From the NCBI GenBank assembly GCA_963930655.1, contig OZ005619.1:4508501-4572500 (forward strand): a DNA stretch of 64,000 nt, written 5' to 3'. A program made the position numbers and the translations under genes. A model generated the notes under the pieces. The model had not been told where the DNA came from, searched no databases, and saw only the letters and a list, made by a program, of their open reading frames with translations. Of this stretch, positions 1 to 12,975 are shown piece after piece. The stretch is from Myrica gale. Lineage: Eukaryota > Streptophyta > Magnoliopsida > Fagales > Myricaceae. How positions within the stretch are numbered: position 1 is the stretch's first letter; every line of letters begins with the position of its first letter.

Positions 1-957
1 GTTTTCTCTCTCTCTCTCTTCCCTATATGTTCTAGTTGCATTGATTCGTTGTTGGGTTGATTTCGTTTATGGATTCGCAGATTTTATATTTTTTTTACTG
101 GGTGATACTTGATTAATTTTATTTTGAATGCGATTTGAAAGTTGTTGGATTGATTTTCGTTTTGGGATTTGCCAATTTGGGTTGATTTTGAATGCGATTT
201 GAAAATATTGGGTTGATCTATAAATAATTGTTGGGTAACTTCTGGTTTAGTTAATTTTTTTTGACAGATCTGAATTGGGTGGCGGTAACCGCTACCACTA
301 TCGTCAAAACCGTCACCATTAGATGCCGGTTTCCACACCTAACGGTGCCGGTTGCGGTGTCCATTTTTAGACAACCGCCTATAGCGATGGTGGTAGCGGT
401 GGCAGTAAAGAGAATAACCGTCACCGCTGATGCACAACCCTATACCGAAGTGCAAAAAAGAAAAAGAAAAAAGAATAAGAATAACTCGTGGATCCGGTAA
501 AATGATCAAGAGCCACCACTATCGGATGCCAACAAATCAACCGTCAAGACTCAAATGGGATTCAAACAATTAATACCGGTTCTGCTTCATGTAAACAGTA
601 ATTATACCGAAGAGGGACAACTAAACTAAATCACCGGTAATACAGGTCAGAGAACTTTTCTAGACTAGCTGACTTTAGACTTTCCTTCCCCTCTCTCTCT
701 CTGTTTTTTATTTTATTTCGCCTTTCCGGATAAACAATTTAGAACTCCTCTGTCAGCTTCTTTCGCCGTTTGGGCTTCTTGAACTGAAAATAACTCTTCC
801 ATTTTCCCGGAGAAGTAATTTTCCTGGGGAATGATATCTTGGACCCTTGAAGCTGATATCGTATTTATGTCGGAAACATTTGTTCCATAGAATAGAGTTT
901 TGTGTTCCAGATGGGAAATTGAAGTTGGAAACTTTGTTGAACTTGGTGTTTGCCCAA
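1..957. other. Upstream region and 5' leader of the SYTF-like gene
   Basis: This stretch has no convincing coding region. It starts with a CT-rich run (about 6-20) and holds a GC-rich block of GCGGT/ACCGC inverted motifs (about 270-442) that looks like the subterminal part of an hAT-type transposon (see separate entry). A second CT-rich tract at about 690-705 precedes the gene and probably lies in its promoter or 5' untranslated leader. No TATA box stands out. The short open frames here are low complexity and are not supported as genes. Confidence 0.5.
270..442 (-). mobile_element. hAT-like terminal fragment
   Basis: Read on the minus strand, the block begins at 442 with TAGGGTTGTGCA and continues into repeated GCGGT, CCGGT and ACCGC motifs. 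The start matches the TAG-R-GCTG-Y-ACA-type ends at 61046, 31705 and 39238. A matching opposite end and a convincing 8-bp target duplication were not found, so this is probably one end of a decayed non-autonomous element. Confidence 0.4.
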
Positions 958-2363
958 ATGGGTAGGAGAAAAAGGAGAGGTTTCAGTTTTGCTGAGGCAA
1001 GGGAGTTTCTGAACAATCTTAGAGAAGAGAAGCCTCTTCTTCCGTTATTGATTCCTCTGATACTGCTTGCTTGGGCTTTTGAGAGATGGTTTTTTTCTTT
1101 CTCCAACTGGGTTCCACTCGTCGTTGCTGTCTGGGCAACCATGCAGGTTGGCTCCATATGGTTTTCCATAATTCTTTAGTAAAACTTATTTTTGTTTTGT
1201 TTTGTTTTGTTTGGTTGTGTTGGGTATAATGTGTTGTCTTTTAAGGTAATGCTGTTCGGTCAAGCTCTTTAGTTATGCTTTGTGTTCTGAATTATTTTTC
1301 CCGAGCGTGTTCTGTAATTGGTTTTTTTTTTGTAACGATGTTCTGTTATAGTTGATAAGAATGAATTTGGGTTGTGTTTGCACTCAAAAATTTTACAAAA
1401 TTTTTTACTCTCTCACAATAAAATATTACAATATAATCTTTCTCTCTTCCATCAAATCATAACTTTTCACTACAAAAATATAAAAAATTACATCTCTCTT
1501 CACTTTTTCACTAAACTCAATACCAAAAATTTTAACAACCCAAAATTTTTTCAACACAAACCCACCCTTGGTTAAAGAAAGTTTCTGGTTCGTTTGCTAT
1601 TTAGTAATTCTACGTTTATGTTTTTCTTGAATTTAGAGCTTTCAAGTCTACCAGTGCATTTCTGTTCCTTATCAACTGTTGTTGTGAAATTTGGCCATTT
1701 TTGCTTTTTATCCATAGTTCTTCAATGTGGCTCTTTTTAATAGAAGCATTTACTCTGTACTGCACTTTCCCAACATCCAGCTACAGTAAATATTGGTATA
1801 TCTCTATGGGGTTTCATAAAATTGAGTTCTTTTTGTGATGGATCATACCTCCGTTAATTAATGTTTGTGGGTAAATATTAGAATTTTTGTTTCTTGCTTA
1901 AATAAATTAGATTGGAAAGGGTGATTAAATACGAAGAATATTGTAAGGGGGCCACATATAGTTTCCAACTGAGTTTTAGCTCATCAGCTTCGCCTCTCAG
2001 CATACTTTGTTTTGAGTAGCTGTCCAGTTTGGCTGTAATTAGTGATTCTGAGGTCTATATGGATTAATTATTAGCATTATCAATTTTGTTAGTCTTTGAA
2101 ACTTGCCTTTCACTTGTCATCTCTTTTCTTCAGACTGTATTGAACATTCTTTGTAACTACATCCTATTGCAGAAGTGTATTCATTGCCCATGAAAAATAA
2201 ATGTAGCAACTGGGACAGTGTTTAAACTCATTTGTGATGGTGGGTGGTCATGGACAGTGTTTAAAAAAAGGGATGTATTTCTCCCTTCTTTTTTTGACTT
2301 TGTTTTCATTGTACACAAGCATGCCACAACAAACTATGAGAATTTCCAGTTCTTCCTCGTGAC

Positions 2364-2421
<58 letters not shown>

Positions 2422-5400
2422 ATCATTACTGGAGAGCTTATCAAGTGAAATCTCGAAATTATGTACTATCTTCCAAGCTTCATCTTGTTATGATATTTGG
2501 AACTGAGTTTGCCTTTTTTTTTCCTCTCTTCCCATGTTGACTAATATTTTAATGTAGGAATGATCCCTACCCCATCTCACCTTGATTGAAACACCATTTT
2601 CTTTAAAAGATTGCATTGCACCCAATTTATCGTGTAGTGGAAAAACTATGACATTGTAGGATTTAACGTATAATTGAACATTACCTTACAAAATGAAGAT
2701 CTTATGTTTCCGTAGTAACAGTGATTGTTTTGAGCTCATTGCTTCAAGACCCACTAGAAGTCCCAGTAGCCTTTTTCCTCTATAAATGCAATTACCTTGA
2801 CTTACTAGAACAGAAGGAGAGGAAGAAAGAAGAAAAAGGAAGTATTTTTATGGTAATACATGGACAAAGTTGATTGTCTGTTATTCTGCTAGTTCTTCAT
2901 GATCGCTGGATGTCATAATGTTATCCATGTTTTCTCCTCTAAAATAATTTAAGCCCCGGAAGCTGCCAATAATCTAGCATTCCCTTTCTTACAAATAAGG
3001 GTGAAAGGGTGGACTGTACAGTTTGAGTTGTGGTGACCTATAAAAAAAATTAAGTTTCTGATAAAACCTGAGGGATGCTACACAAACTAACAAATCATGG
3101 GCTAGCACTTGAAACATCAGTGAAGGAGACATTGATAGTTGCAATTTTTTTGCCACCTTAAAGCAAATCTTTTGTGTTTTACCAAGCTATTTATGTTTGG
3201 TAGGAGGAACTCTAGTCTGCCACTCATCAACCTATCATGTTACCATTTCCTTTACTTATTATTGCTGTAAAGCTTCACATCCTGTAAGCTATCACATTTA
3301 CTCTGATTTTGATTAAAATTACTTTCATCATTCTTTCATGATTAATGAGATTGAGGTTTTATAACAGTAAGTAGTAGACACAGATAACATGAGATCACTT
3401 TCATGTCTGCAGTATGGGAGTTATCAACGGAAAAATCTTGCTGAAGACTTGAATGAAAAATGGAAGCGAATCATACGGAGCACCTCAGTACCTTCCACTT
3501 ATCTTTGTTTCATTTTTGCTTATCTGAACTTTTGAGTTTTGAAGATTTATAAATTGAAACAACCGTTTGCATATATGTAGCCTATAACTCCGTTGGAGCA
3601 CTGTGAATGGTTTAATAGGCTGTTGGTGGAAGTATGGCCTAACTACATGAATCCAAAGCTCTCAAGAAAGTTCTCATCCATTGTGGAGGTGAGATCCACT
3701 GCATCATTGTTAGAGAATAAAATCTACCTCTTCCTAACAAGTTTAACCTTTTGAGATAAGTGGGTAAATTCATATGGTATCAGAGCTAAGGTCTTTAGTT
3801 CGAGATCTGACTCAACACTTCACCCTATTTCAATTAAATATTACACGTATTTAGACCTACCAATTAAAAGGGAGTGCGGCCCGTACGTGAGGGAAAGCGT
3901 TAGAGAATATGATTCATATAATAAAATCTACCTCTTCTTAACAAGTTTAAGCTTTTGGGATAAGAGTAAATTTACAATCAATTATACTTGAGATCCACAT
4001 TTTTCTCCATAACAAAAGAAAACCTGACCCTTCTGCTCAAACTTTTATTTCTTGTCAGTATGTTGTTTTTATTGATGTCTAATTCATTCTTCTGCACCAT
4101 AACTGCTTTAGTGTACTTCTCATAGTTGTAATTCATACATACTGGCATCCCCATATTGTAGAAATTTCTTTCTTTCCACAATATCTTGCTTATTTGGGGA
4201 CATATGCCTTTCTTAGTTTCTGTGTAGATCAATCGCATCTGAATCTTCTACTCCTTGTCTTTTGTAGATCACATGGATTGAATCCATTGTGATGTGACCT
4301 ACTGGTTGGCCTATTATGGTATCGTATAAACACCGAACGAAAAAGATTCCAGAATTACATATAGGTTTTATCAAAGTTTGGTGTTATTATTCGCTGTTAT
4401 CCTGAAATCCTTGGAGTTTATATACTGCAGTCTAATTTGTGGAAGTTGTGTTCACATTGAATACAAGAAGCATCCTGATAAAAATAACTCCCTTTTATTT
4501 GGTGCATATATGTATATTGATTTATTGTGCATACTAAAGTTTTTGAAAACCTTTCCGTTTCTGCAGAAAAGGTTAAAACATCGAAAACCAAGGCTTATCG
4601 TAAGTGATCTACATTTTCTTATTCAGTTCAGTGATTCGTATCCTTCAAGAAAGTTATAACTTTATACTACATCTGTACTGAAGAAAAGCTATCATTGGTT
4701 TAGGAAAGAATTGAACTTCTGGAGTGTTCACTGGGTTCAAGCCCACCAGGTGTAGGCCTTCATGGGACTCGCTGGTCGAGTTCTGGTAACCAGGTTGGGT
4801 TTCTGTTTTTCATTTTGAAACTTATGTGCATCCTACTCTTTAGCAGAGATCCCTCATGTCTTTTCGGGTAATAATTGAATCTAAAAGCTGTCTAACCTCA
4901 ACAAATCCCTTTACATCCTAAACCAAGACCCAAGGACGTTTAGAGATTATATCAAGAACAAGCTCTTTTTTCATGTTTTTCTTTTGTTTTTCCTAATTCG
5001 TATAAAAGTGTGGAGAAGAGGGTGCTTTAAGCTGACCGATGTCTTTGGTTGAGATATATTTGACTACTTTTCAGGTTTTATTATTGAAGGCAGTATCCAT
5101 GTTCCCCCCCCCCCCACACCTGTGCATTGTTCTAGTGAAAGGTCTACCAGGTGCATGGCTTCATGCTAGTTACTTGTTGCTTTTATTGTAAAAAGCAAGC
5201 CTGAGTTGTCATAATCGTATGATGCTAGAAGTGATCAGCTTCTGCCTTCTCTATTGACCAGTTGACCAGGACTCGACATTTTTAGATCAATACAAAATTC
5301 AGCATTTCCACTATTTTATAAGCTGCATTTTTAATGTTAAAATAATGAAGAATTAAACAAATTATCCACCGAAACTCAGCTTGTACTGGGATGTTTCCAT

Positions 5401-8400
5401 TACCTTAGATGTAAAAAGAAATCCAAGGATAATGCTGATCGATAATGATATGCTCAGCTCATACTGGGATGGTTGTGTTTATACACCATTAACAGAGAAC
5501 ACGGAATAAGAATGAACCCATGAAAGAATGAGCTCTAAGATTTGATCACTTACCTCTTGGGATGGTAAGCATCAGCCTTCTCAGTTCGCTGGGGGCTAAG
5601 ATTGCAATGTTGGTGTGCAAAATAGTCGAATAGTATTACTGGTGCAGTATTTGGGTACATATAAAGAACAGAAGTGTAGGTGTGGCTTTGTTGTGCTAAA
5701 AAAAATAATGAATGTCGAATTCAGTGGCCAGAAAAAACCATGAGATTCAGATCTCAGATCTGACATGAAAACTATTGGAGCACCAGATCAAGCAGATCTG
5801 ACATGGCAACTTTTAAATTTCATTTCATTTGATGATTTATCTTCTGTCAGTCGAGCAGTGAAACTTTTTGTTTTTCAATTCCTGGGATATTCACAAAGCA
5901 TCTTTATGTTGACAGCGAATCATGCGATTGGGTTTTGAGTGGGATACGACTGATATGAGTATTTTGTTGCTCGCAAAGCTGGCCAAACCATTTCTGGGGA
6001 CTGCACGAATTGTTATAAATAGCCTTCATATCAAGGGTGATGTATGTACAGTTGCTTTGTTTGTCCTTTCTCTTTTGCCTAATAGATCGAAAAGGATAGT
6101 GTAGATCATACAGGATGAACTTAAAAGAAGCTGGAAATAAGTCTGATTTAAAAGCTTGATATCTTGGAGTGGAGGTGTTCCAAGGATCTACCTCAAAGTG
6201 TAAGGTGCCCATGGAGGCAGACACAGACTACTGCTACTAAACTACTAAAGTTATTAATGTTTAGACTGTTAACTGAGCACTGGACAGACCTTTTCAATCA
6301 CAAGCAAAGTTTGAAATTTTATTTTTCCCATTTTGTGAAACACACTAAGGTTTTACATGAGGATGCACATTTTTAGTTTCTTGTACAAAAAATTTACGAC
6401 TAGATTCCATTTTATGTGATGTCTTTGACAGACATTGAAGTGTCATAATGTTGATGTACCTTCAGTAGTAGATTTTGGGTCTTTCTATTGCTATATAGGT
6501 GCCTCGTGCTCTCACAAAGAATGTTTCGACCCTTTTTTACGGATGATCTATCTCTTCGTGTCTGTGGCAACACTGAGAAAGCAGTTTCAATTTTTTTCAT
6601 TGACATTCATTGTTATTCATTCACTGGATTACATTTACAGCTTCTCTTGATGCCAATTCTGGATGGGAAGGCAGTTTTGTATTCATTTGTGTCCATTCCT
6701 GAAGTAAGAATCGGAGTTGCCTTTGGAAGTGGTGGGAGCCAATCTCTACCTGCCACAGAATTGCCTGGCGTTTCTTCTTGGCTGGTGGGTTTCCTATGCG
6801 ATTGTATACAAGAAAGTATAGAATTCATTTATTATGTTATGTTGATCTGCTTCAGGTCAGGGGTATCTACCTCTTTGAATAGTTCACTGAGTTGTTTTGC
6901 TGCAGATTCTGCAATATTGATGGTTCTATGGTGCATTCAAATCACTGACATTGTTTCTCTGGAAAGATCAACTGAATGCTCGGGGCATAACGACACATTT
7001 TTTTTTGGAATTTTGTTTGGAAATTGTGGTAGTAGAGAATGTACTGCTTGTGTGTTAGGCTTGATAGCATCATAACAATACGTTCCTCACCTGAAATTGG
7101 TGAACTGCCCTTTCTTCAGAACTTTCATCTGGACTAGCAAACATGACCTCTGATGATATTTTGGCAAATTTATCTGGCCATATTGATACTTCTTGCCACA
7201 ATTCTTGCAACATCTAGCAGTGTATTCTAATAGCATGTTGTTTCTCCTGCAGGATAAGGTTTTCACTGACACCATAGTAAAGACAATGGTTGAACCTCGC
7301 CGGCGTTGTTACTCTTTGCCAGCCATAGAACTAAGGAAAAAGGTGGTTGGTGGTATTATGTATGTGACAGTCATTTCAGCAAGCAAACTTCATAGGAGTC
7401 TCTTGAAAGGAAACTCATCCAGAAGGCATCATTTTTCTGCAAATGGTTCTTTCGGAGAGCATCACGGAGCTAATGATCTGCAGACATTTGTGGAAGTTGA
7501 ACTTGGAGGTTTAAGTAGGAAGACAGATGTGAGATCAGGCTCAAGTCCAACATGGAATTCAAAATTCAATATGGTTTTACATGAATCGGCGGGAACTGTT
7601 CGATTCCATCTATATGAGTTTAACCCAAGTAGTGTGAAGTACGACTATTTGGCAAGTTGTGAAGTTAAGGTAATATCACTTTTGGTGCTAGTGTTCATCC
7701 CAAATTATATCACCACAATTTGATTATTGGGCAATATCTGATTTATTTTTTATGCTTGAAATGTATTTTGACATGCTTGAGAAATTAGCCAAAAATCAAG
7801 GCATAGAATTTTGGTGCCAAAGTATGCTAAAATATGGTAGCTAAATCCCGGAGTACCATGAATTCAGTAAATGGCTATGTTTGGTTGGTAACTGGTAATC
7901 ACTGATTGTGCTTATGTCAGTTCCTTATAAAATTGATGAATTAAACAAACACATTTTATCCGCAGACCATTAGTTGCTCATCAAATTCGTATTTTGCATA
8001 TTAGTTACTTAATTGAAGTGTCAGCTAAGTTGATTTCCTGTGTCCTATGCGCAGATGAAGTATGTAGCAGATGATTCCACGACATTTTGGGCAATAGGAC
8101 ATGATTCTGGTGTAATAGCCAAGCACATTGAGGTTTGTGGAGAAGAAGTTGAAATGGTTATTCCATTTGAGGGGGTCAATTCAGGGGAGGTAAAACATTA
8201 CCAAAATTCCATGAGTAATTTGTCTCAATATTCACAATTGCTGTATCTCATGCATTTTTTTTTTCTTTTTCTTCCTTTTTTCCCTGCAGCATTTTTTTTG
8301 CAATAATGAATAATTAGTCCTAAAGAACTGTATGACCTTTGTTACTTGAAATTAAATCAACTACAGAATGTTCGATCTTAAAAAATAATATTTTAGGGCA

Positions 8401-11400
8401 TCCCCTTTTGTAAATTATGTTTTTTTGGGTTGGGGGAGGGGGGGGGGAGAGAGAGAGAGAGAGAGAGAATCAGAAAGTGGAGAGAAAAATTGAACATATT
8501 GCTTATTTGTGAGATGAATTAGTGGTAACATAATGCAATTCTTTGAGATTAATTAATAGCTAATGAATAAATTAAAGTGACTTTGTTTTTGTCCCATCAT
8601 CATGAACCGGTTATACACACGTATCCCTCAAACACAGTTCATGCTTCCGACTAATGATTGGACAAAGGATGAGTCAAACTGACTTGAAAGTTAGCAGGGC
8701 TTCTTCACTCAATTGAACTGTTATTAATTCTATTTTTCCTTTCATCTATCCTGTTTTTGTTAGTATGATGCATGCTAACTAGTTGTTGTGGTCTGCTTCA
8801 CTGACTATGTTTCATGTGATTGAGTTCTCTTTTTTCTTTTCTTTTCTTTTTGTTCTTTTAAGGAAATCTTTTCCCTCATTCAAATAACATTTGCAGTTGA
8901 CAGTGAGGCTTACCTTGAAAGAATGGCAATTCTCCGATGGTTCAAACACTTTGAACACCTCCCGTCTTAGCTCACATCATTCATCCAATGGGTCATCTAC
9001 TATTCTGTCAAGAACTGGAAGGAAAATCAGTATAACTATTGTGGAAGGAAAGGATCTCATTGCAAAAGACAAATCTGGAAAGTGTGACCCGTATGTTAAA
9101 TTACAGTATGGGAAAGTAAGTTTCCTTTTTCTCCGTAACTTTATATGATATATGAACTAAGACAAGTGCAATTCATAGTGAAAATATCACCCTAAACCTT
9201 CTTTCCAGGCTCTCCAGAGAACAAGGACTGCTTATACTTCAACTCCTATCTGGAACCAGAAGTTTGAATTTGATGAGATAGGAGGTGGTGAATATCTAAA
9301 AATAAAATGCTATAGTGAAGAAATCTTTGGGGATGACAACATGGGTTGTGCACGAGTTAATTTGGAAGGGCTGGTGGAAGGGTCAATCAAGGATGTATGG
9401 GTCCCCCTTGAACAAGTGAATTCAGGAGAGATAAGGCTTCAAATAGAAGCAGTCAGAGTTGATGACCATGAAGGATCAAGGGTATGTTTTTGATAGAATC
9501 ATTAGATTGATCTTTCCAGATAATTTGACATGAAAATGCAGAAAGGAAAAGCCAACTAAAGAAATGAAAGTTTTGGGCTGATCCAAATACTTCACAAAGT
9601 ATTTAGTAACGTATGGGCAGTGGCGGAGCCATAAGCTTTTGTTGCTGGAGAGCATGCTAAAGTTTAAAAAACTGACGTATACTTAGTGGCCAAACATAAT
9701 ACGGTAAAATAGACTTTGGTCCTTATGATTTACACTGATTTAAAAATGTCATTGGGTTTCAAATCTGAAACTTTTTGTCCTTAGTTTGTATCCCTAAAAA
9801 AATAAGGTTCTTTTGTCAACGGACCCTTCATTTTATTAACAGCTAAACTGCCACATCAGGAAACACAGTAAAAAATAAAATCAATAGGCCATTGATTAAA
9901 ATATTAATATAGGTTTAAACAGAGAAAATACGTCAAAGGGATACAACTTCGAATCTGAATTGTCTACAAACATGCTCACATTAAAAAGGTTATAATCAGA
10001 AATTAAAAGACTTTGAGGCATTAGGCAGCCAAGTTTATTCTTAGGACTTGTGGATATCATTAGATTACAATGTATATAGAAAAAATTTAGTAGATATGGG
10101 GGCCCCTGGCACTCTGTGAATGGCCTGCATGTTTGGCTGCAGGTGGGGGTGTCTGTTTATGTGTCTATGCTTTTGCTCATGTGTGTAAACTAGGTGTCTC
10201 AAAGGCCTGGCCTGCTCGGCCTGCTCAAATATAAAGGCATGTGTTTAATTTGGCTTTGTTCTGAGTTAGCTTGGTCAGGATTTTCTATATATTAATTGAG
10301 CTGAACCGGCTAAATTTTCAACAGTGCCCCACTTGGAATAAACACATGTTAGAGAAAAGTGTCTACTCTGATATGCTTTTGTAATCTTCTTTTCTTGTTT
10401 GAATATGTTCAGGATTCAGCCACAGTTTCAGGCAGTGGTTGGATAGAACTTGTTCTCATTGAAGCAAAAGACCTCGTTGGTGCTGATCTCAGAGGGACAA
10501 GTGATCCTTATGTGAGGGTACAATATGGAAACATGAAGAAAAGAACAAAGGTTTCAGGCAACCACACTTTCTATTATGTTTCTGCTAGTGCTAGCTAACT
10601 TTTTTTCTGTTAATATAAGTTGAGGTGTATCCTCCCCATTCATGGCAAGTTTCTAAAACATGCTAGTATAGTGCACATTTGTGGTATAGAGCCTGATGAC
10701 ATTATAGTAGTCACGTGAAATTCCTCTCTGCATTACTTGCTTTTGAGTCTCACAACTAGCATGAGGTCTCAGCCATTCTAATTGGTTATCCCTTCATGTT
10801 ATTACGATTTTTCACTTGTCATACATGAAGGTTACGTGAGTGATGTAGTGCCATATTTTCATGAGATTGCGTTCCCCAAAATCATCCTGACTGAATATTC
10901 TTTCACTATATGAATTAGAATCTGTTTCTCAATATAGAATATCTTCTTATGTGCTTGCATGTTATCTTTTGTGCACTTAAGTTGTCTCTATCCGTACCTG
11001 CTTTGACATGGCTTGCCTTACAGATAATGTACAAAAATCTAAATCCCAAGTGGAACCAGACATTAGAGTTCCCTGATGATGGCAGCCCCCTAGTTTTGCA
11101 CGTTAAAGACCACAATGCTTTACTGCCAACTTCGAATATAGGTGATTGTGTAGTAGAGTATCAGAGATTGCCTCCAAATCAGATGTCTGACAAGTGGATA
11201 CCCCTCCAAGGGGTGAAAAGGGGAGAGATTCACATTCAAATTACAAGAAAAGTTCCAGAACTACAAAAGAAACCTACCCTAGATTCTGAACATTCTTTAA
11301 CCAGAGCACACCAAATTTCCAGCCAGGTGATTTTTTTGTTTGCTATTATTTTATTTTTTCTTGTTCTTTCTTGTCCTCTAATTTTACTTTCTAGCATGCA

Positions 11401-12037
11401 TGATCACATGAATACACGTGAAGTTTCTTTACTCTGAAATCACAATTTTTTTTTTCCTTTGAGCTTACCTGATCAAAACCAATATGCTTGATCTGCTGAA
11501 GCTTACTGGACTTGAGCCTTTATCCTTTTTCCCCAAAATTCAAACGACTCTTCACTTAGATTTGTGTTCAAATTTTCTAAGCTATCCCAGAATATACCAA
11601 ATTTTATTCTTACACTTTAGAATTCAATTTTCGTGTATTTTCTATGAATTTTACTACCTGGACCACGCCACTATCTTAAGATGATTGTTTTTGGGGAGTA
11701 TCCATAATCATGCATCTGTCTCTAGCTGTGGACCTCTTATTGAGATCTTATGACTTAGCTTCAGTTTTATTCCCTTTTATGCCTAACATATGTTCTTTGA
11801 AATGAGTATGAACAGATGAAACACACAATGCACAAGTGTCAATCTTTAATTGAGGATGGCAATCTTGAAGGACTCACAACAGCTTTGAGTGAGTTAGAAA
11901 GCCTGGAGGATTTGCAAGGAGAGTACATGGAACAGCTTGAAACCGAGCAAACACTTCTAATTAGCAAGATAACAGAGCTTGGTCAGGAAGTTCTCAACAC
12001 ATCTCCTTCCTCCAGCAGAAGATCGTCGGGCCATTGA
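958..12037 (+). CDS. SYTF: SMP and triple C2 domain protein, synaptotagmin-like (SYTF/NTMC2T3-type)
   Basis: This is a complete gene of 14 exons: 958-1146, 3413-3487, 3581-3688, 4567-4599, 4704-4793, 5916-6041, 6641-6784, 7253-7669, 8055-8189, 8897-9115, 9209-9481, 10413-10550, 11024-11326 and 11816-12037. All introns are GT-AG and phase 0, giving 823 aa, close to the length I recall for Arabidopsis At3g18370. The start at 958 is chosen because it opens the basic MGRRKRRGF N-terminus; an in-frame ATG at 847 would add 37 non-conserved residues. A hydrophobic hairpin (about residues 26-60) should anchor it in the ER. An SMP-like lipid-transfer domain follows (about 88-265), then three C2 domains (about 289-430, 481-600 and 613-735) and a C-terminal coiled coil (about 751-810). 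The second and third C2 domains keep the DPYV Ca-loop motif, while the first has LQTFVEV there. The family tethers the ER to other membranes and moves lipids; the role here is inferred. The long introns hold a MITE and a TRIM. Confidence 0.93.
1370..1567. mobile_element. Harbinger-like MITE, copy 1, in SYTF intron 1
   Basis: This AT-rich element of 198 bp is bounded by inverted ends (GGTTGTGTTTG on the left; GGGTGGGTTTG read inward from the right) and by a 3-bp duplication TTG at 1367-1369 and 1568-1570. Its interior, with blocks such as the complement of AAGTGAAGAGAGAG, matches the elements at 22689-22885 and 24161-24356 in opposite orientation. It lies inside intron 1 and does not touch the splice sites. 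Confidence 0.75.
2363..2420. repeat. Compound (TA)n(TG)n microsatellite in SYTF intron 1
   Basis: An uninterrupted TA run of about 16 bases is followed directly by a TG run of about 42 bases. It lies in the 2.3-kb first intron and is likely to vary in length between individuals. Confidence 0.95.
3708..3976 (+). mobile_element. TRIM (miniature LTR retroelement) in SYTF intron 3
   Basis: The element has two short direct terminal repeats, about 3708-3772 and 3898-3976, sharing GTTAGAGAAT and AAAATCTACCTCTTC blocks. Just after the left repeat is TGGTATCAGAGC (3775-3786), the usual primer-binding site complementary to initiator tRNA-Met. A purine tract (AAAAGGGAG) lies before the right repeat. 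The flanks ATCAT and ATCAA form a near-perfect 5-bp target duplication. It has no coding capacity, as expected for a TRIM, and it sits in the sense orientation within intron 3. Confidence 0.75.
8437..8468. repeat. G-run plus (GA)n microsatellite in SYTF intron 9
   Basis: A run of nine G residues is followed by about 12 GA units, lying inside intron 9 (8190-8896). Confidence 0.9.
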
Positions 12038-12552
12038 AGCACTCCGTGGAGTTTTTTAATGCTTATTTTTTGTCCTTGATACACTTTTGACTACACAAAC
12101 AACCACAGATAAATAGTATACCTATTTCTCCAACTAATAAGCCTTTCTCAGTTCATGTCACCCCTCAAGTCCTGTATATTAAAATATAGATGGTTGATAG
12201 ATTTTATAGGATCTAGTGAGGATTTTCTTTTGGATGAACAGAGAATTTCATTCCAACCTAAGGCTGCCAAACAAAGAAGCAAATTATCATATCTTTTCCC
12301 CTATATGCTTGGAGACACCATAAAAAAATCTCAGAGTATACATTAGAATCAGATGAAGAAATTGCCATTTCTCTTTCAATATTAAAGGATTCAACTGTGT
12401 TTAGTCTAATTTAGAACTGCTCAAAGAGGACGCTTTTCACTCTTTTAAGTAATGGCATGGGATCCTACTAATATCAGTAGGAGAAATCATAGAAACCAAT
12501 TTGCAAAATCAACTAGGAGCTAGCTTCCTTTACTTTTTGTTATTACAGCAAG
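12038..12552. other. 3' flank of the SYTF-like gene
   Basis: This stretch after the stop codon holds the presumed 3' untranslated region and a short intergenic spacer up to the first LTR. I see no coding region and no clear structured element. The last bases before the LTR (GCAAG) would be the left target duplication of the Copia element. Confidence 0.5.
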
Positions 12553-12899
12553 TGTTGGCGTGAGCTATAGAATTTGGAGAGATTCGAGAAATCTCTTCAA
12601 TCAAGGGTCTTTCATGATTCTAGCATAAAGATCTGATTTAGGAAGATAATGGAATTCAAGATCTTCCTGAATCAGAAAACTTTCCTCAAATCAAGATCTT
12701 CCTAAATCAGGAAGATCTCCTCAAATCAAGATGATTGAGATTTGTGTAATCAACCTTAATTAGTTGATTTTGTATCAATTAGTTACCTTTTATAGTTTGT
12801 CTCCTCCTCCTATGAAAGGATGGCTCCTTATACAGTTTAGATACACCTCAGAAATACAAAGTATTCTTCTCTTTTTCTGTCTTGTCTCTTATTTCAACA
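12553..12899 (+). repeat. 5' LTR of the Copia element
   Basis: The LTR begins TGTTGGCGTGAGC and ends TTTCAACA. It contains tandem GATCTTCCT/AAATCAGGAAG-type repeats and matches the split copy at 18466-18610 plus 22203-22435. Confidence 0.9.
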
Positions 12900-12911
12900 T
12901 GGTATCAGAGC
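12900..12911 (+). other. Primer-binding site of the Copia element
   Basis: TGGTATCAGAGC directly follows the 5' LTR. It is the standard plant Copia primer-binding site, complementary to the 3' end of initiator tRNA-Met. Confidence 0.9.
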
Positions 12912-12975
12912 CAAGTTTCGATTCTCGGCTCTCTGTGATACGATCTGACCTTATCTCTCTTTCCCTTCGACACTC

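Noticed and set aside
444..612. TACCGAAG at 444-451 and 605-612 as an 8-bp hAT target duplication
   Set aside because: The intervening sequence lacks inverted ends in the right places; the repeat is probably chance.
847..957. Use of the upstream in-frame ATG of the SYTF-like gene
   Set aside because: The added 37 residues are not like the family, while the ATG at 958 opens the conserved basic N-terminus.
3775..3786. TGGTATCAGAGC as part of a tRNA gene
   Set aside because: There is no tRNA body around it; it sits just after a direct terminal repeat and is a primer-binding site.
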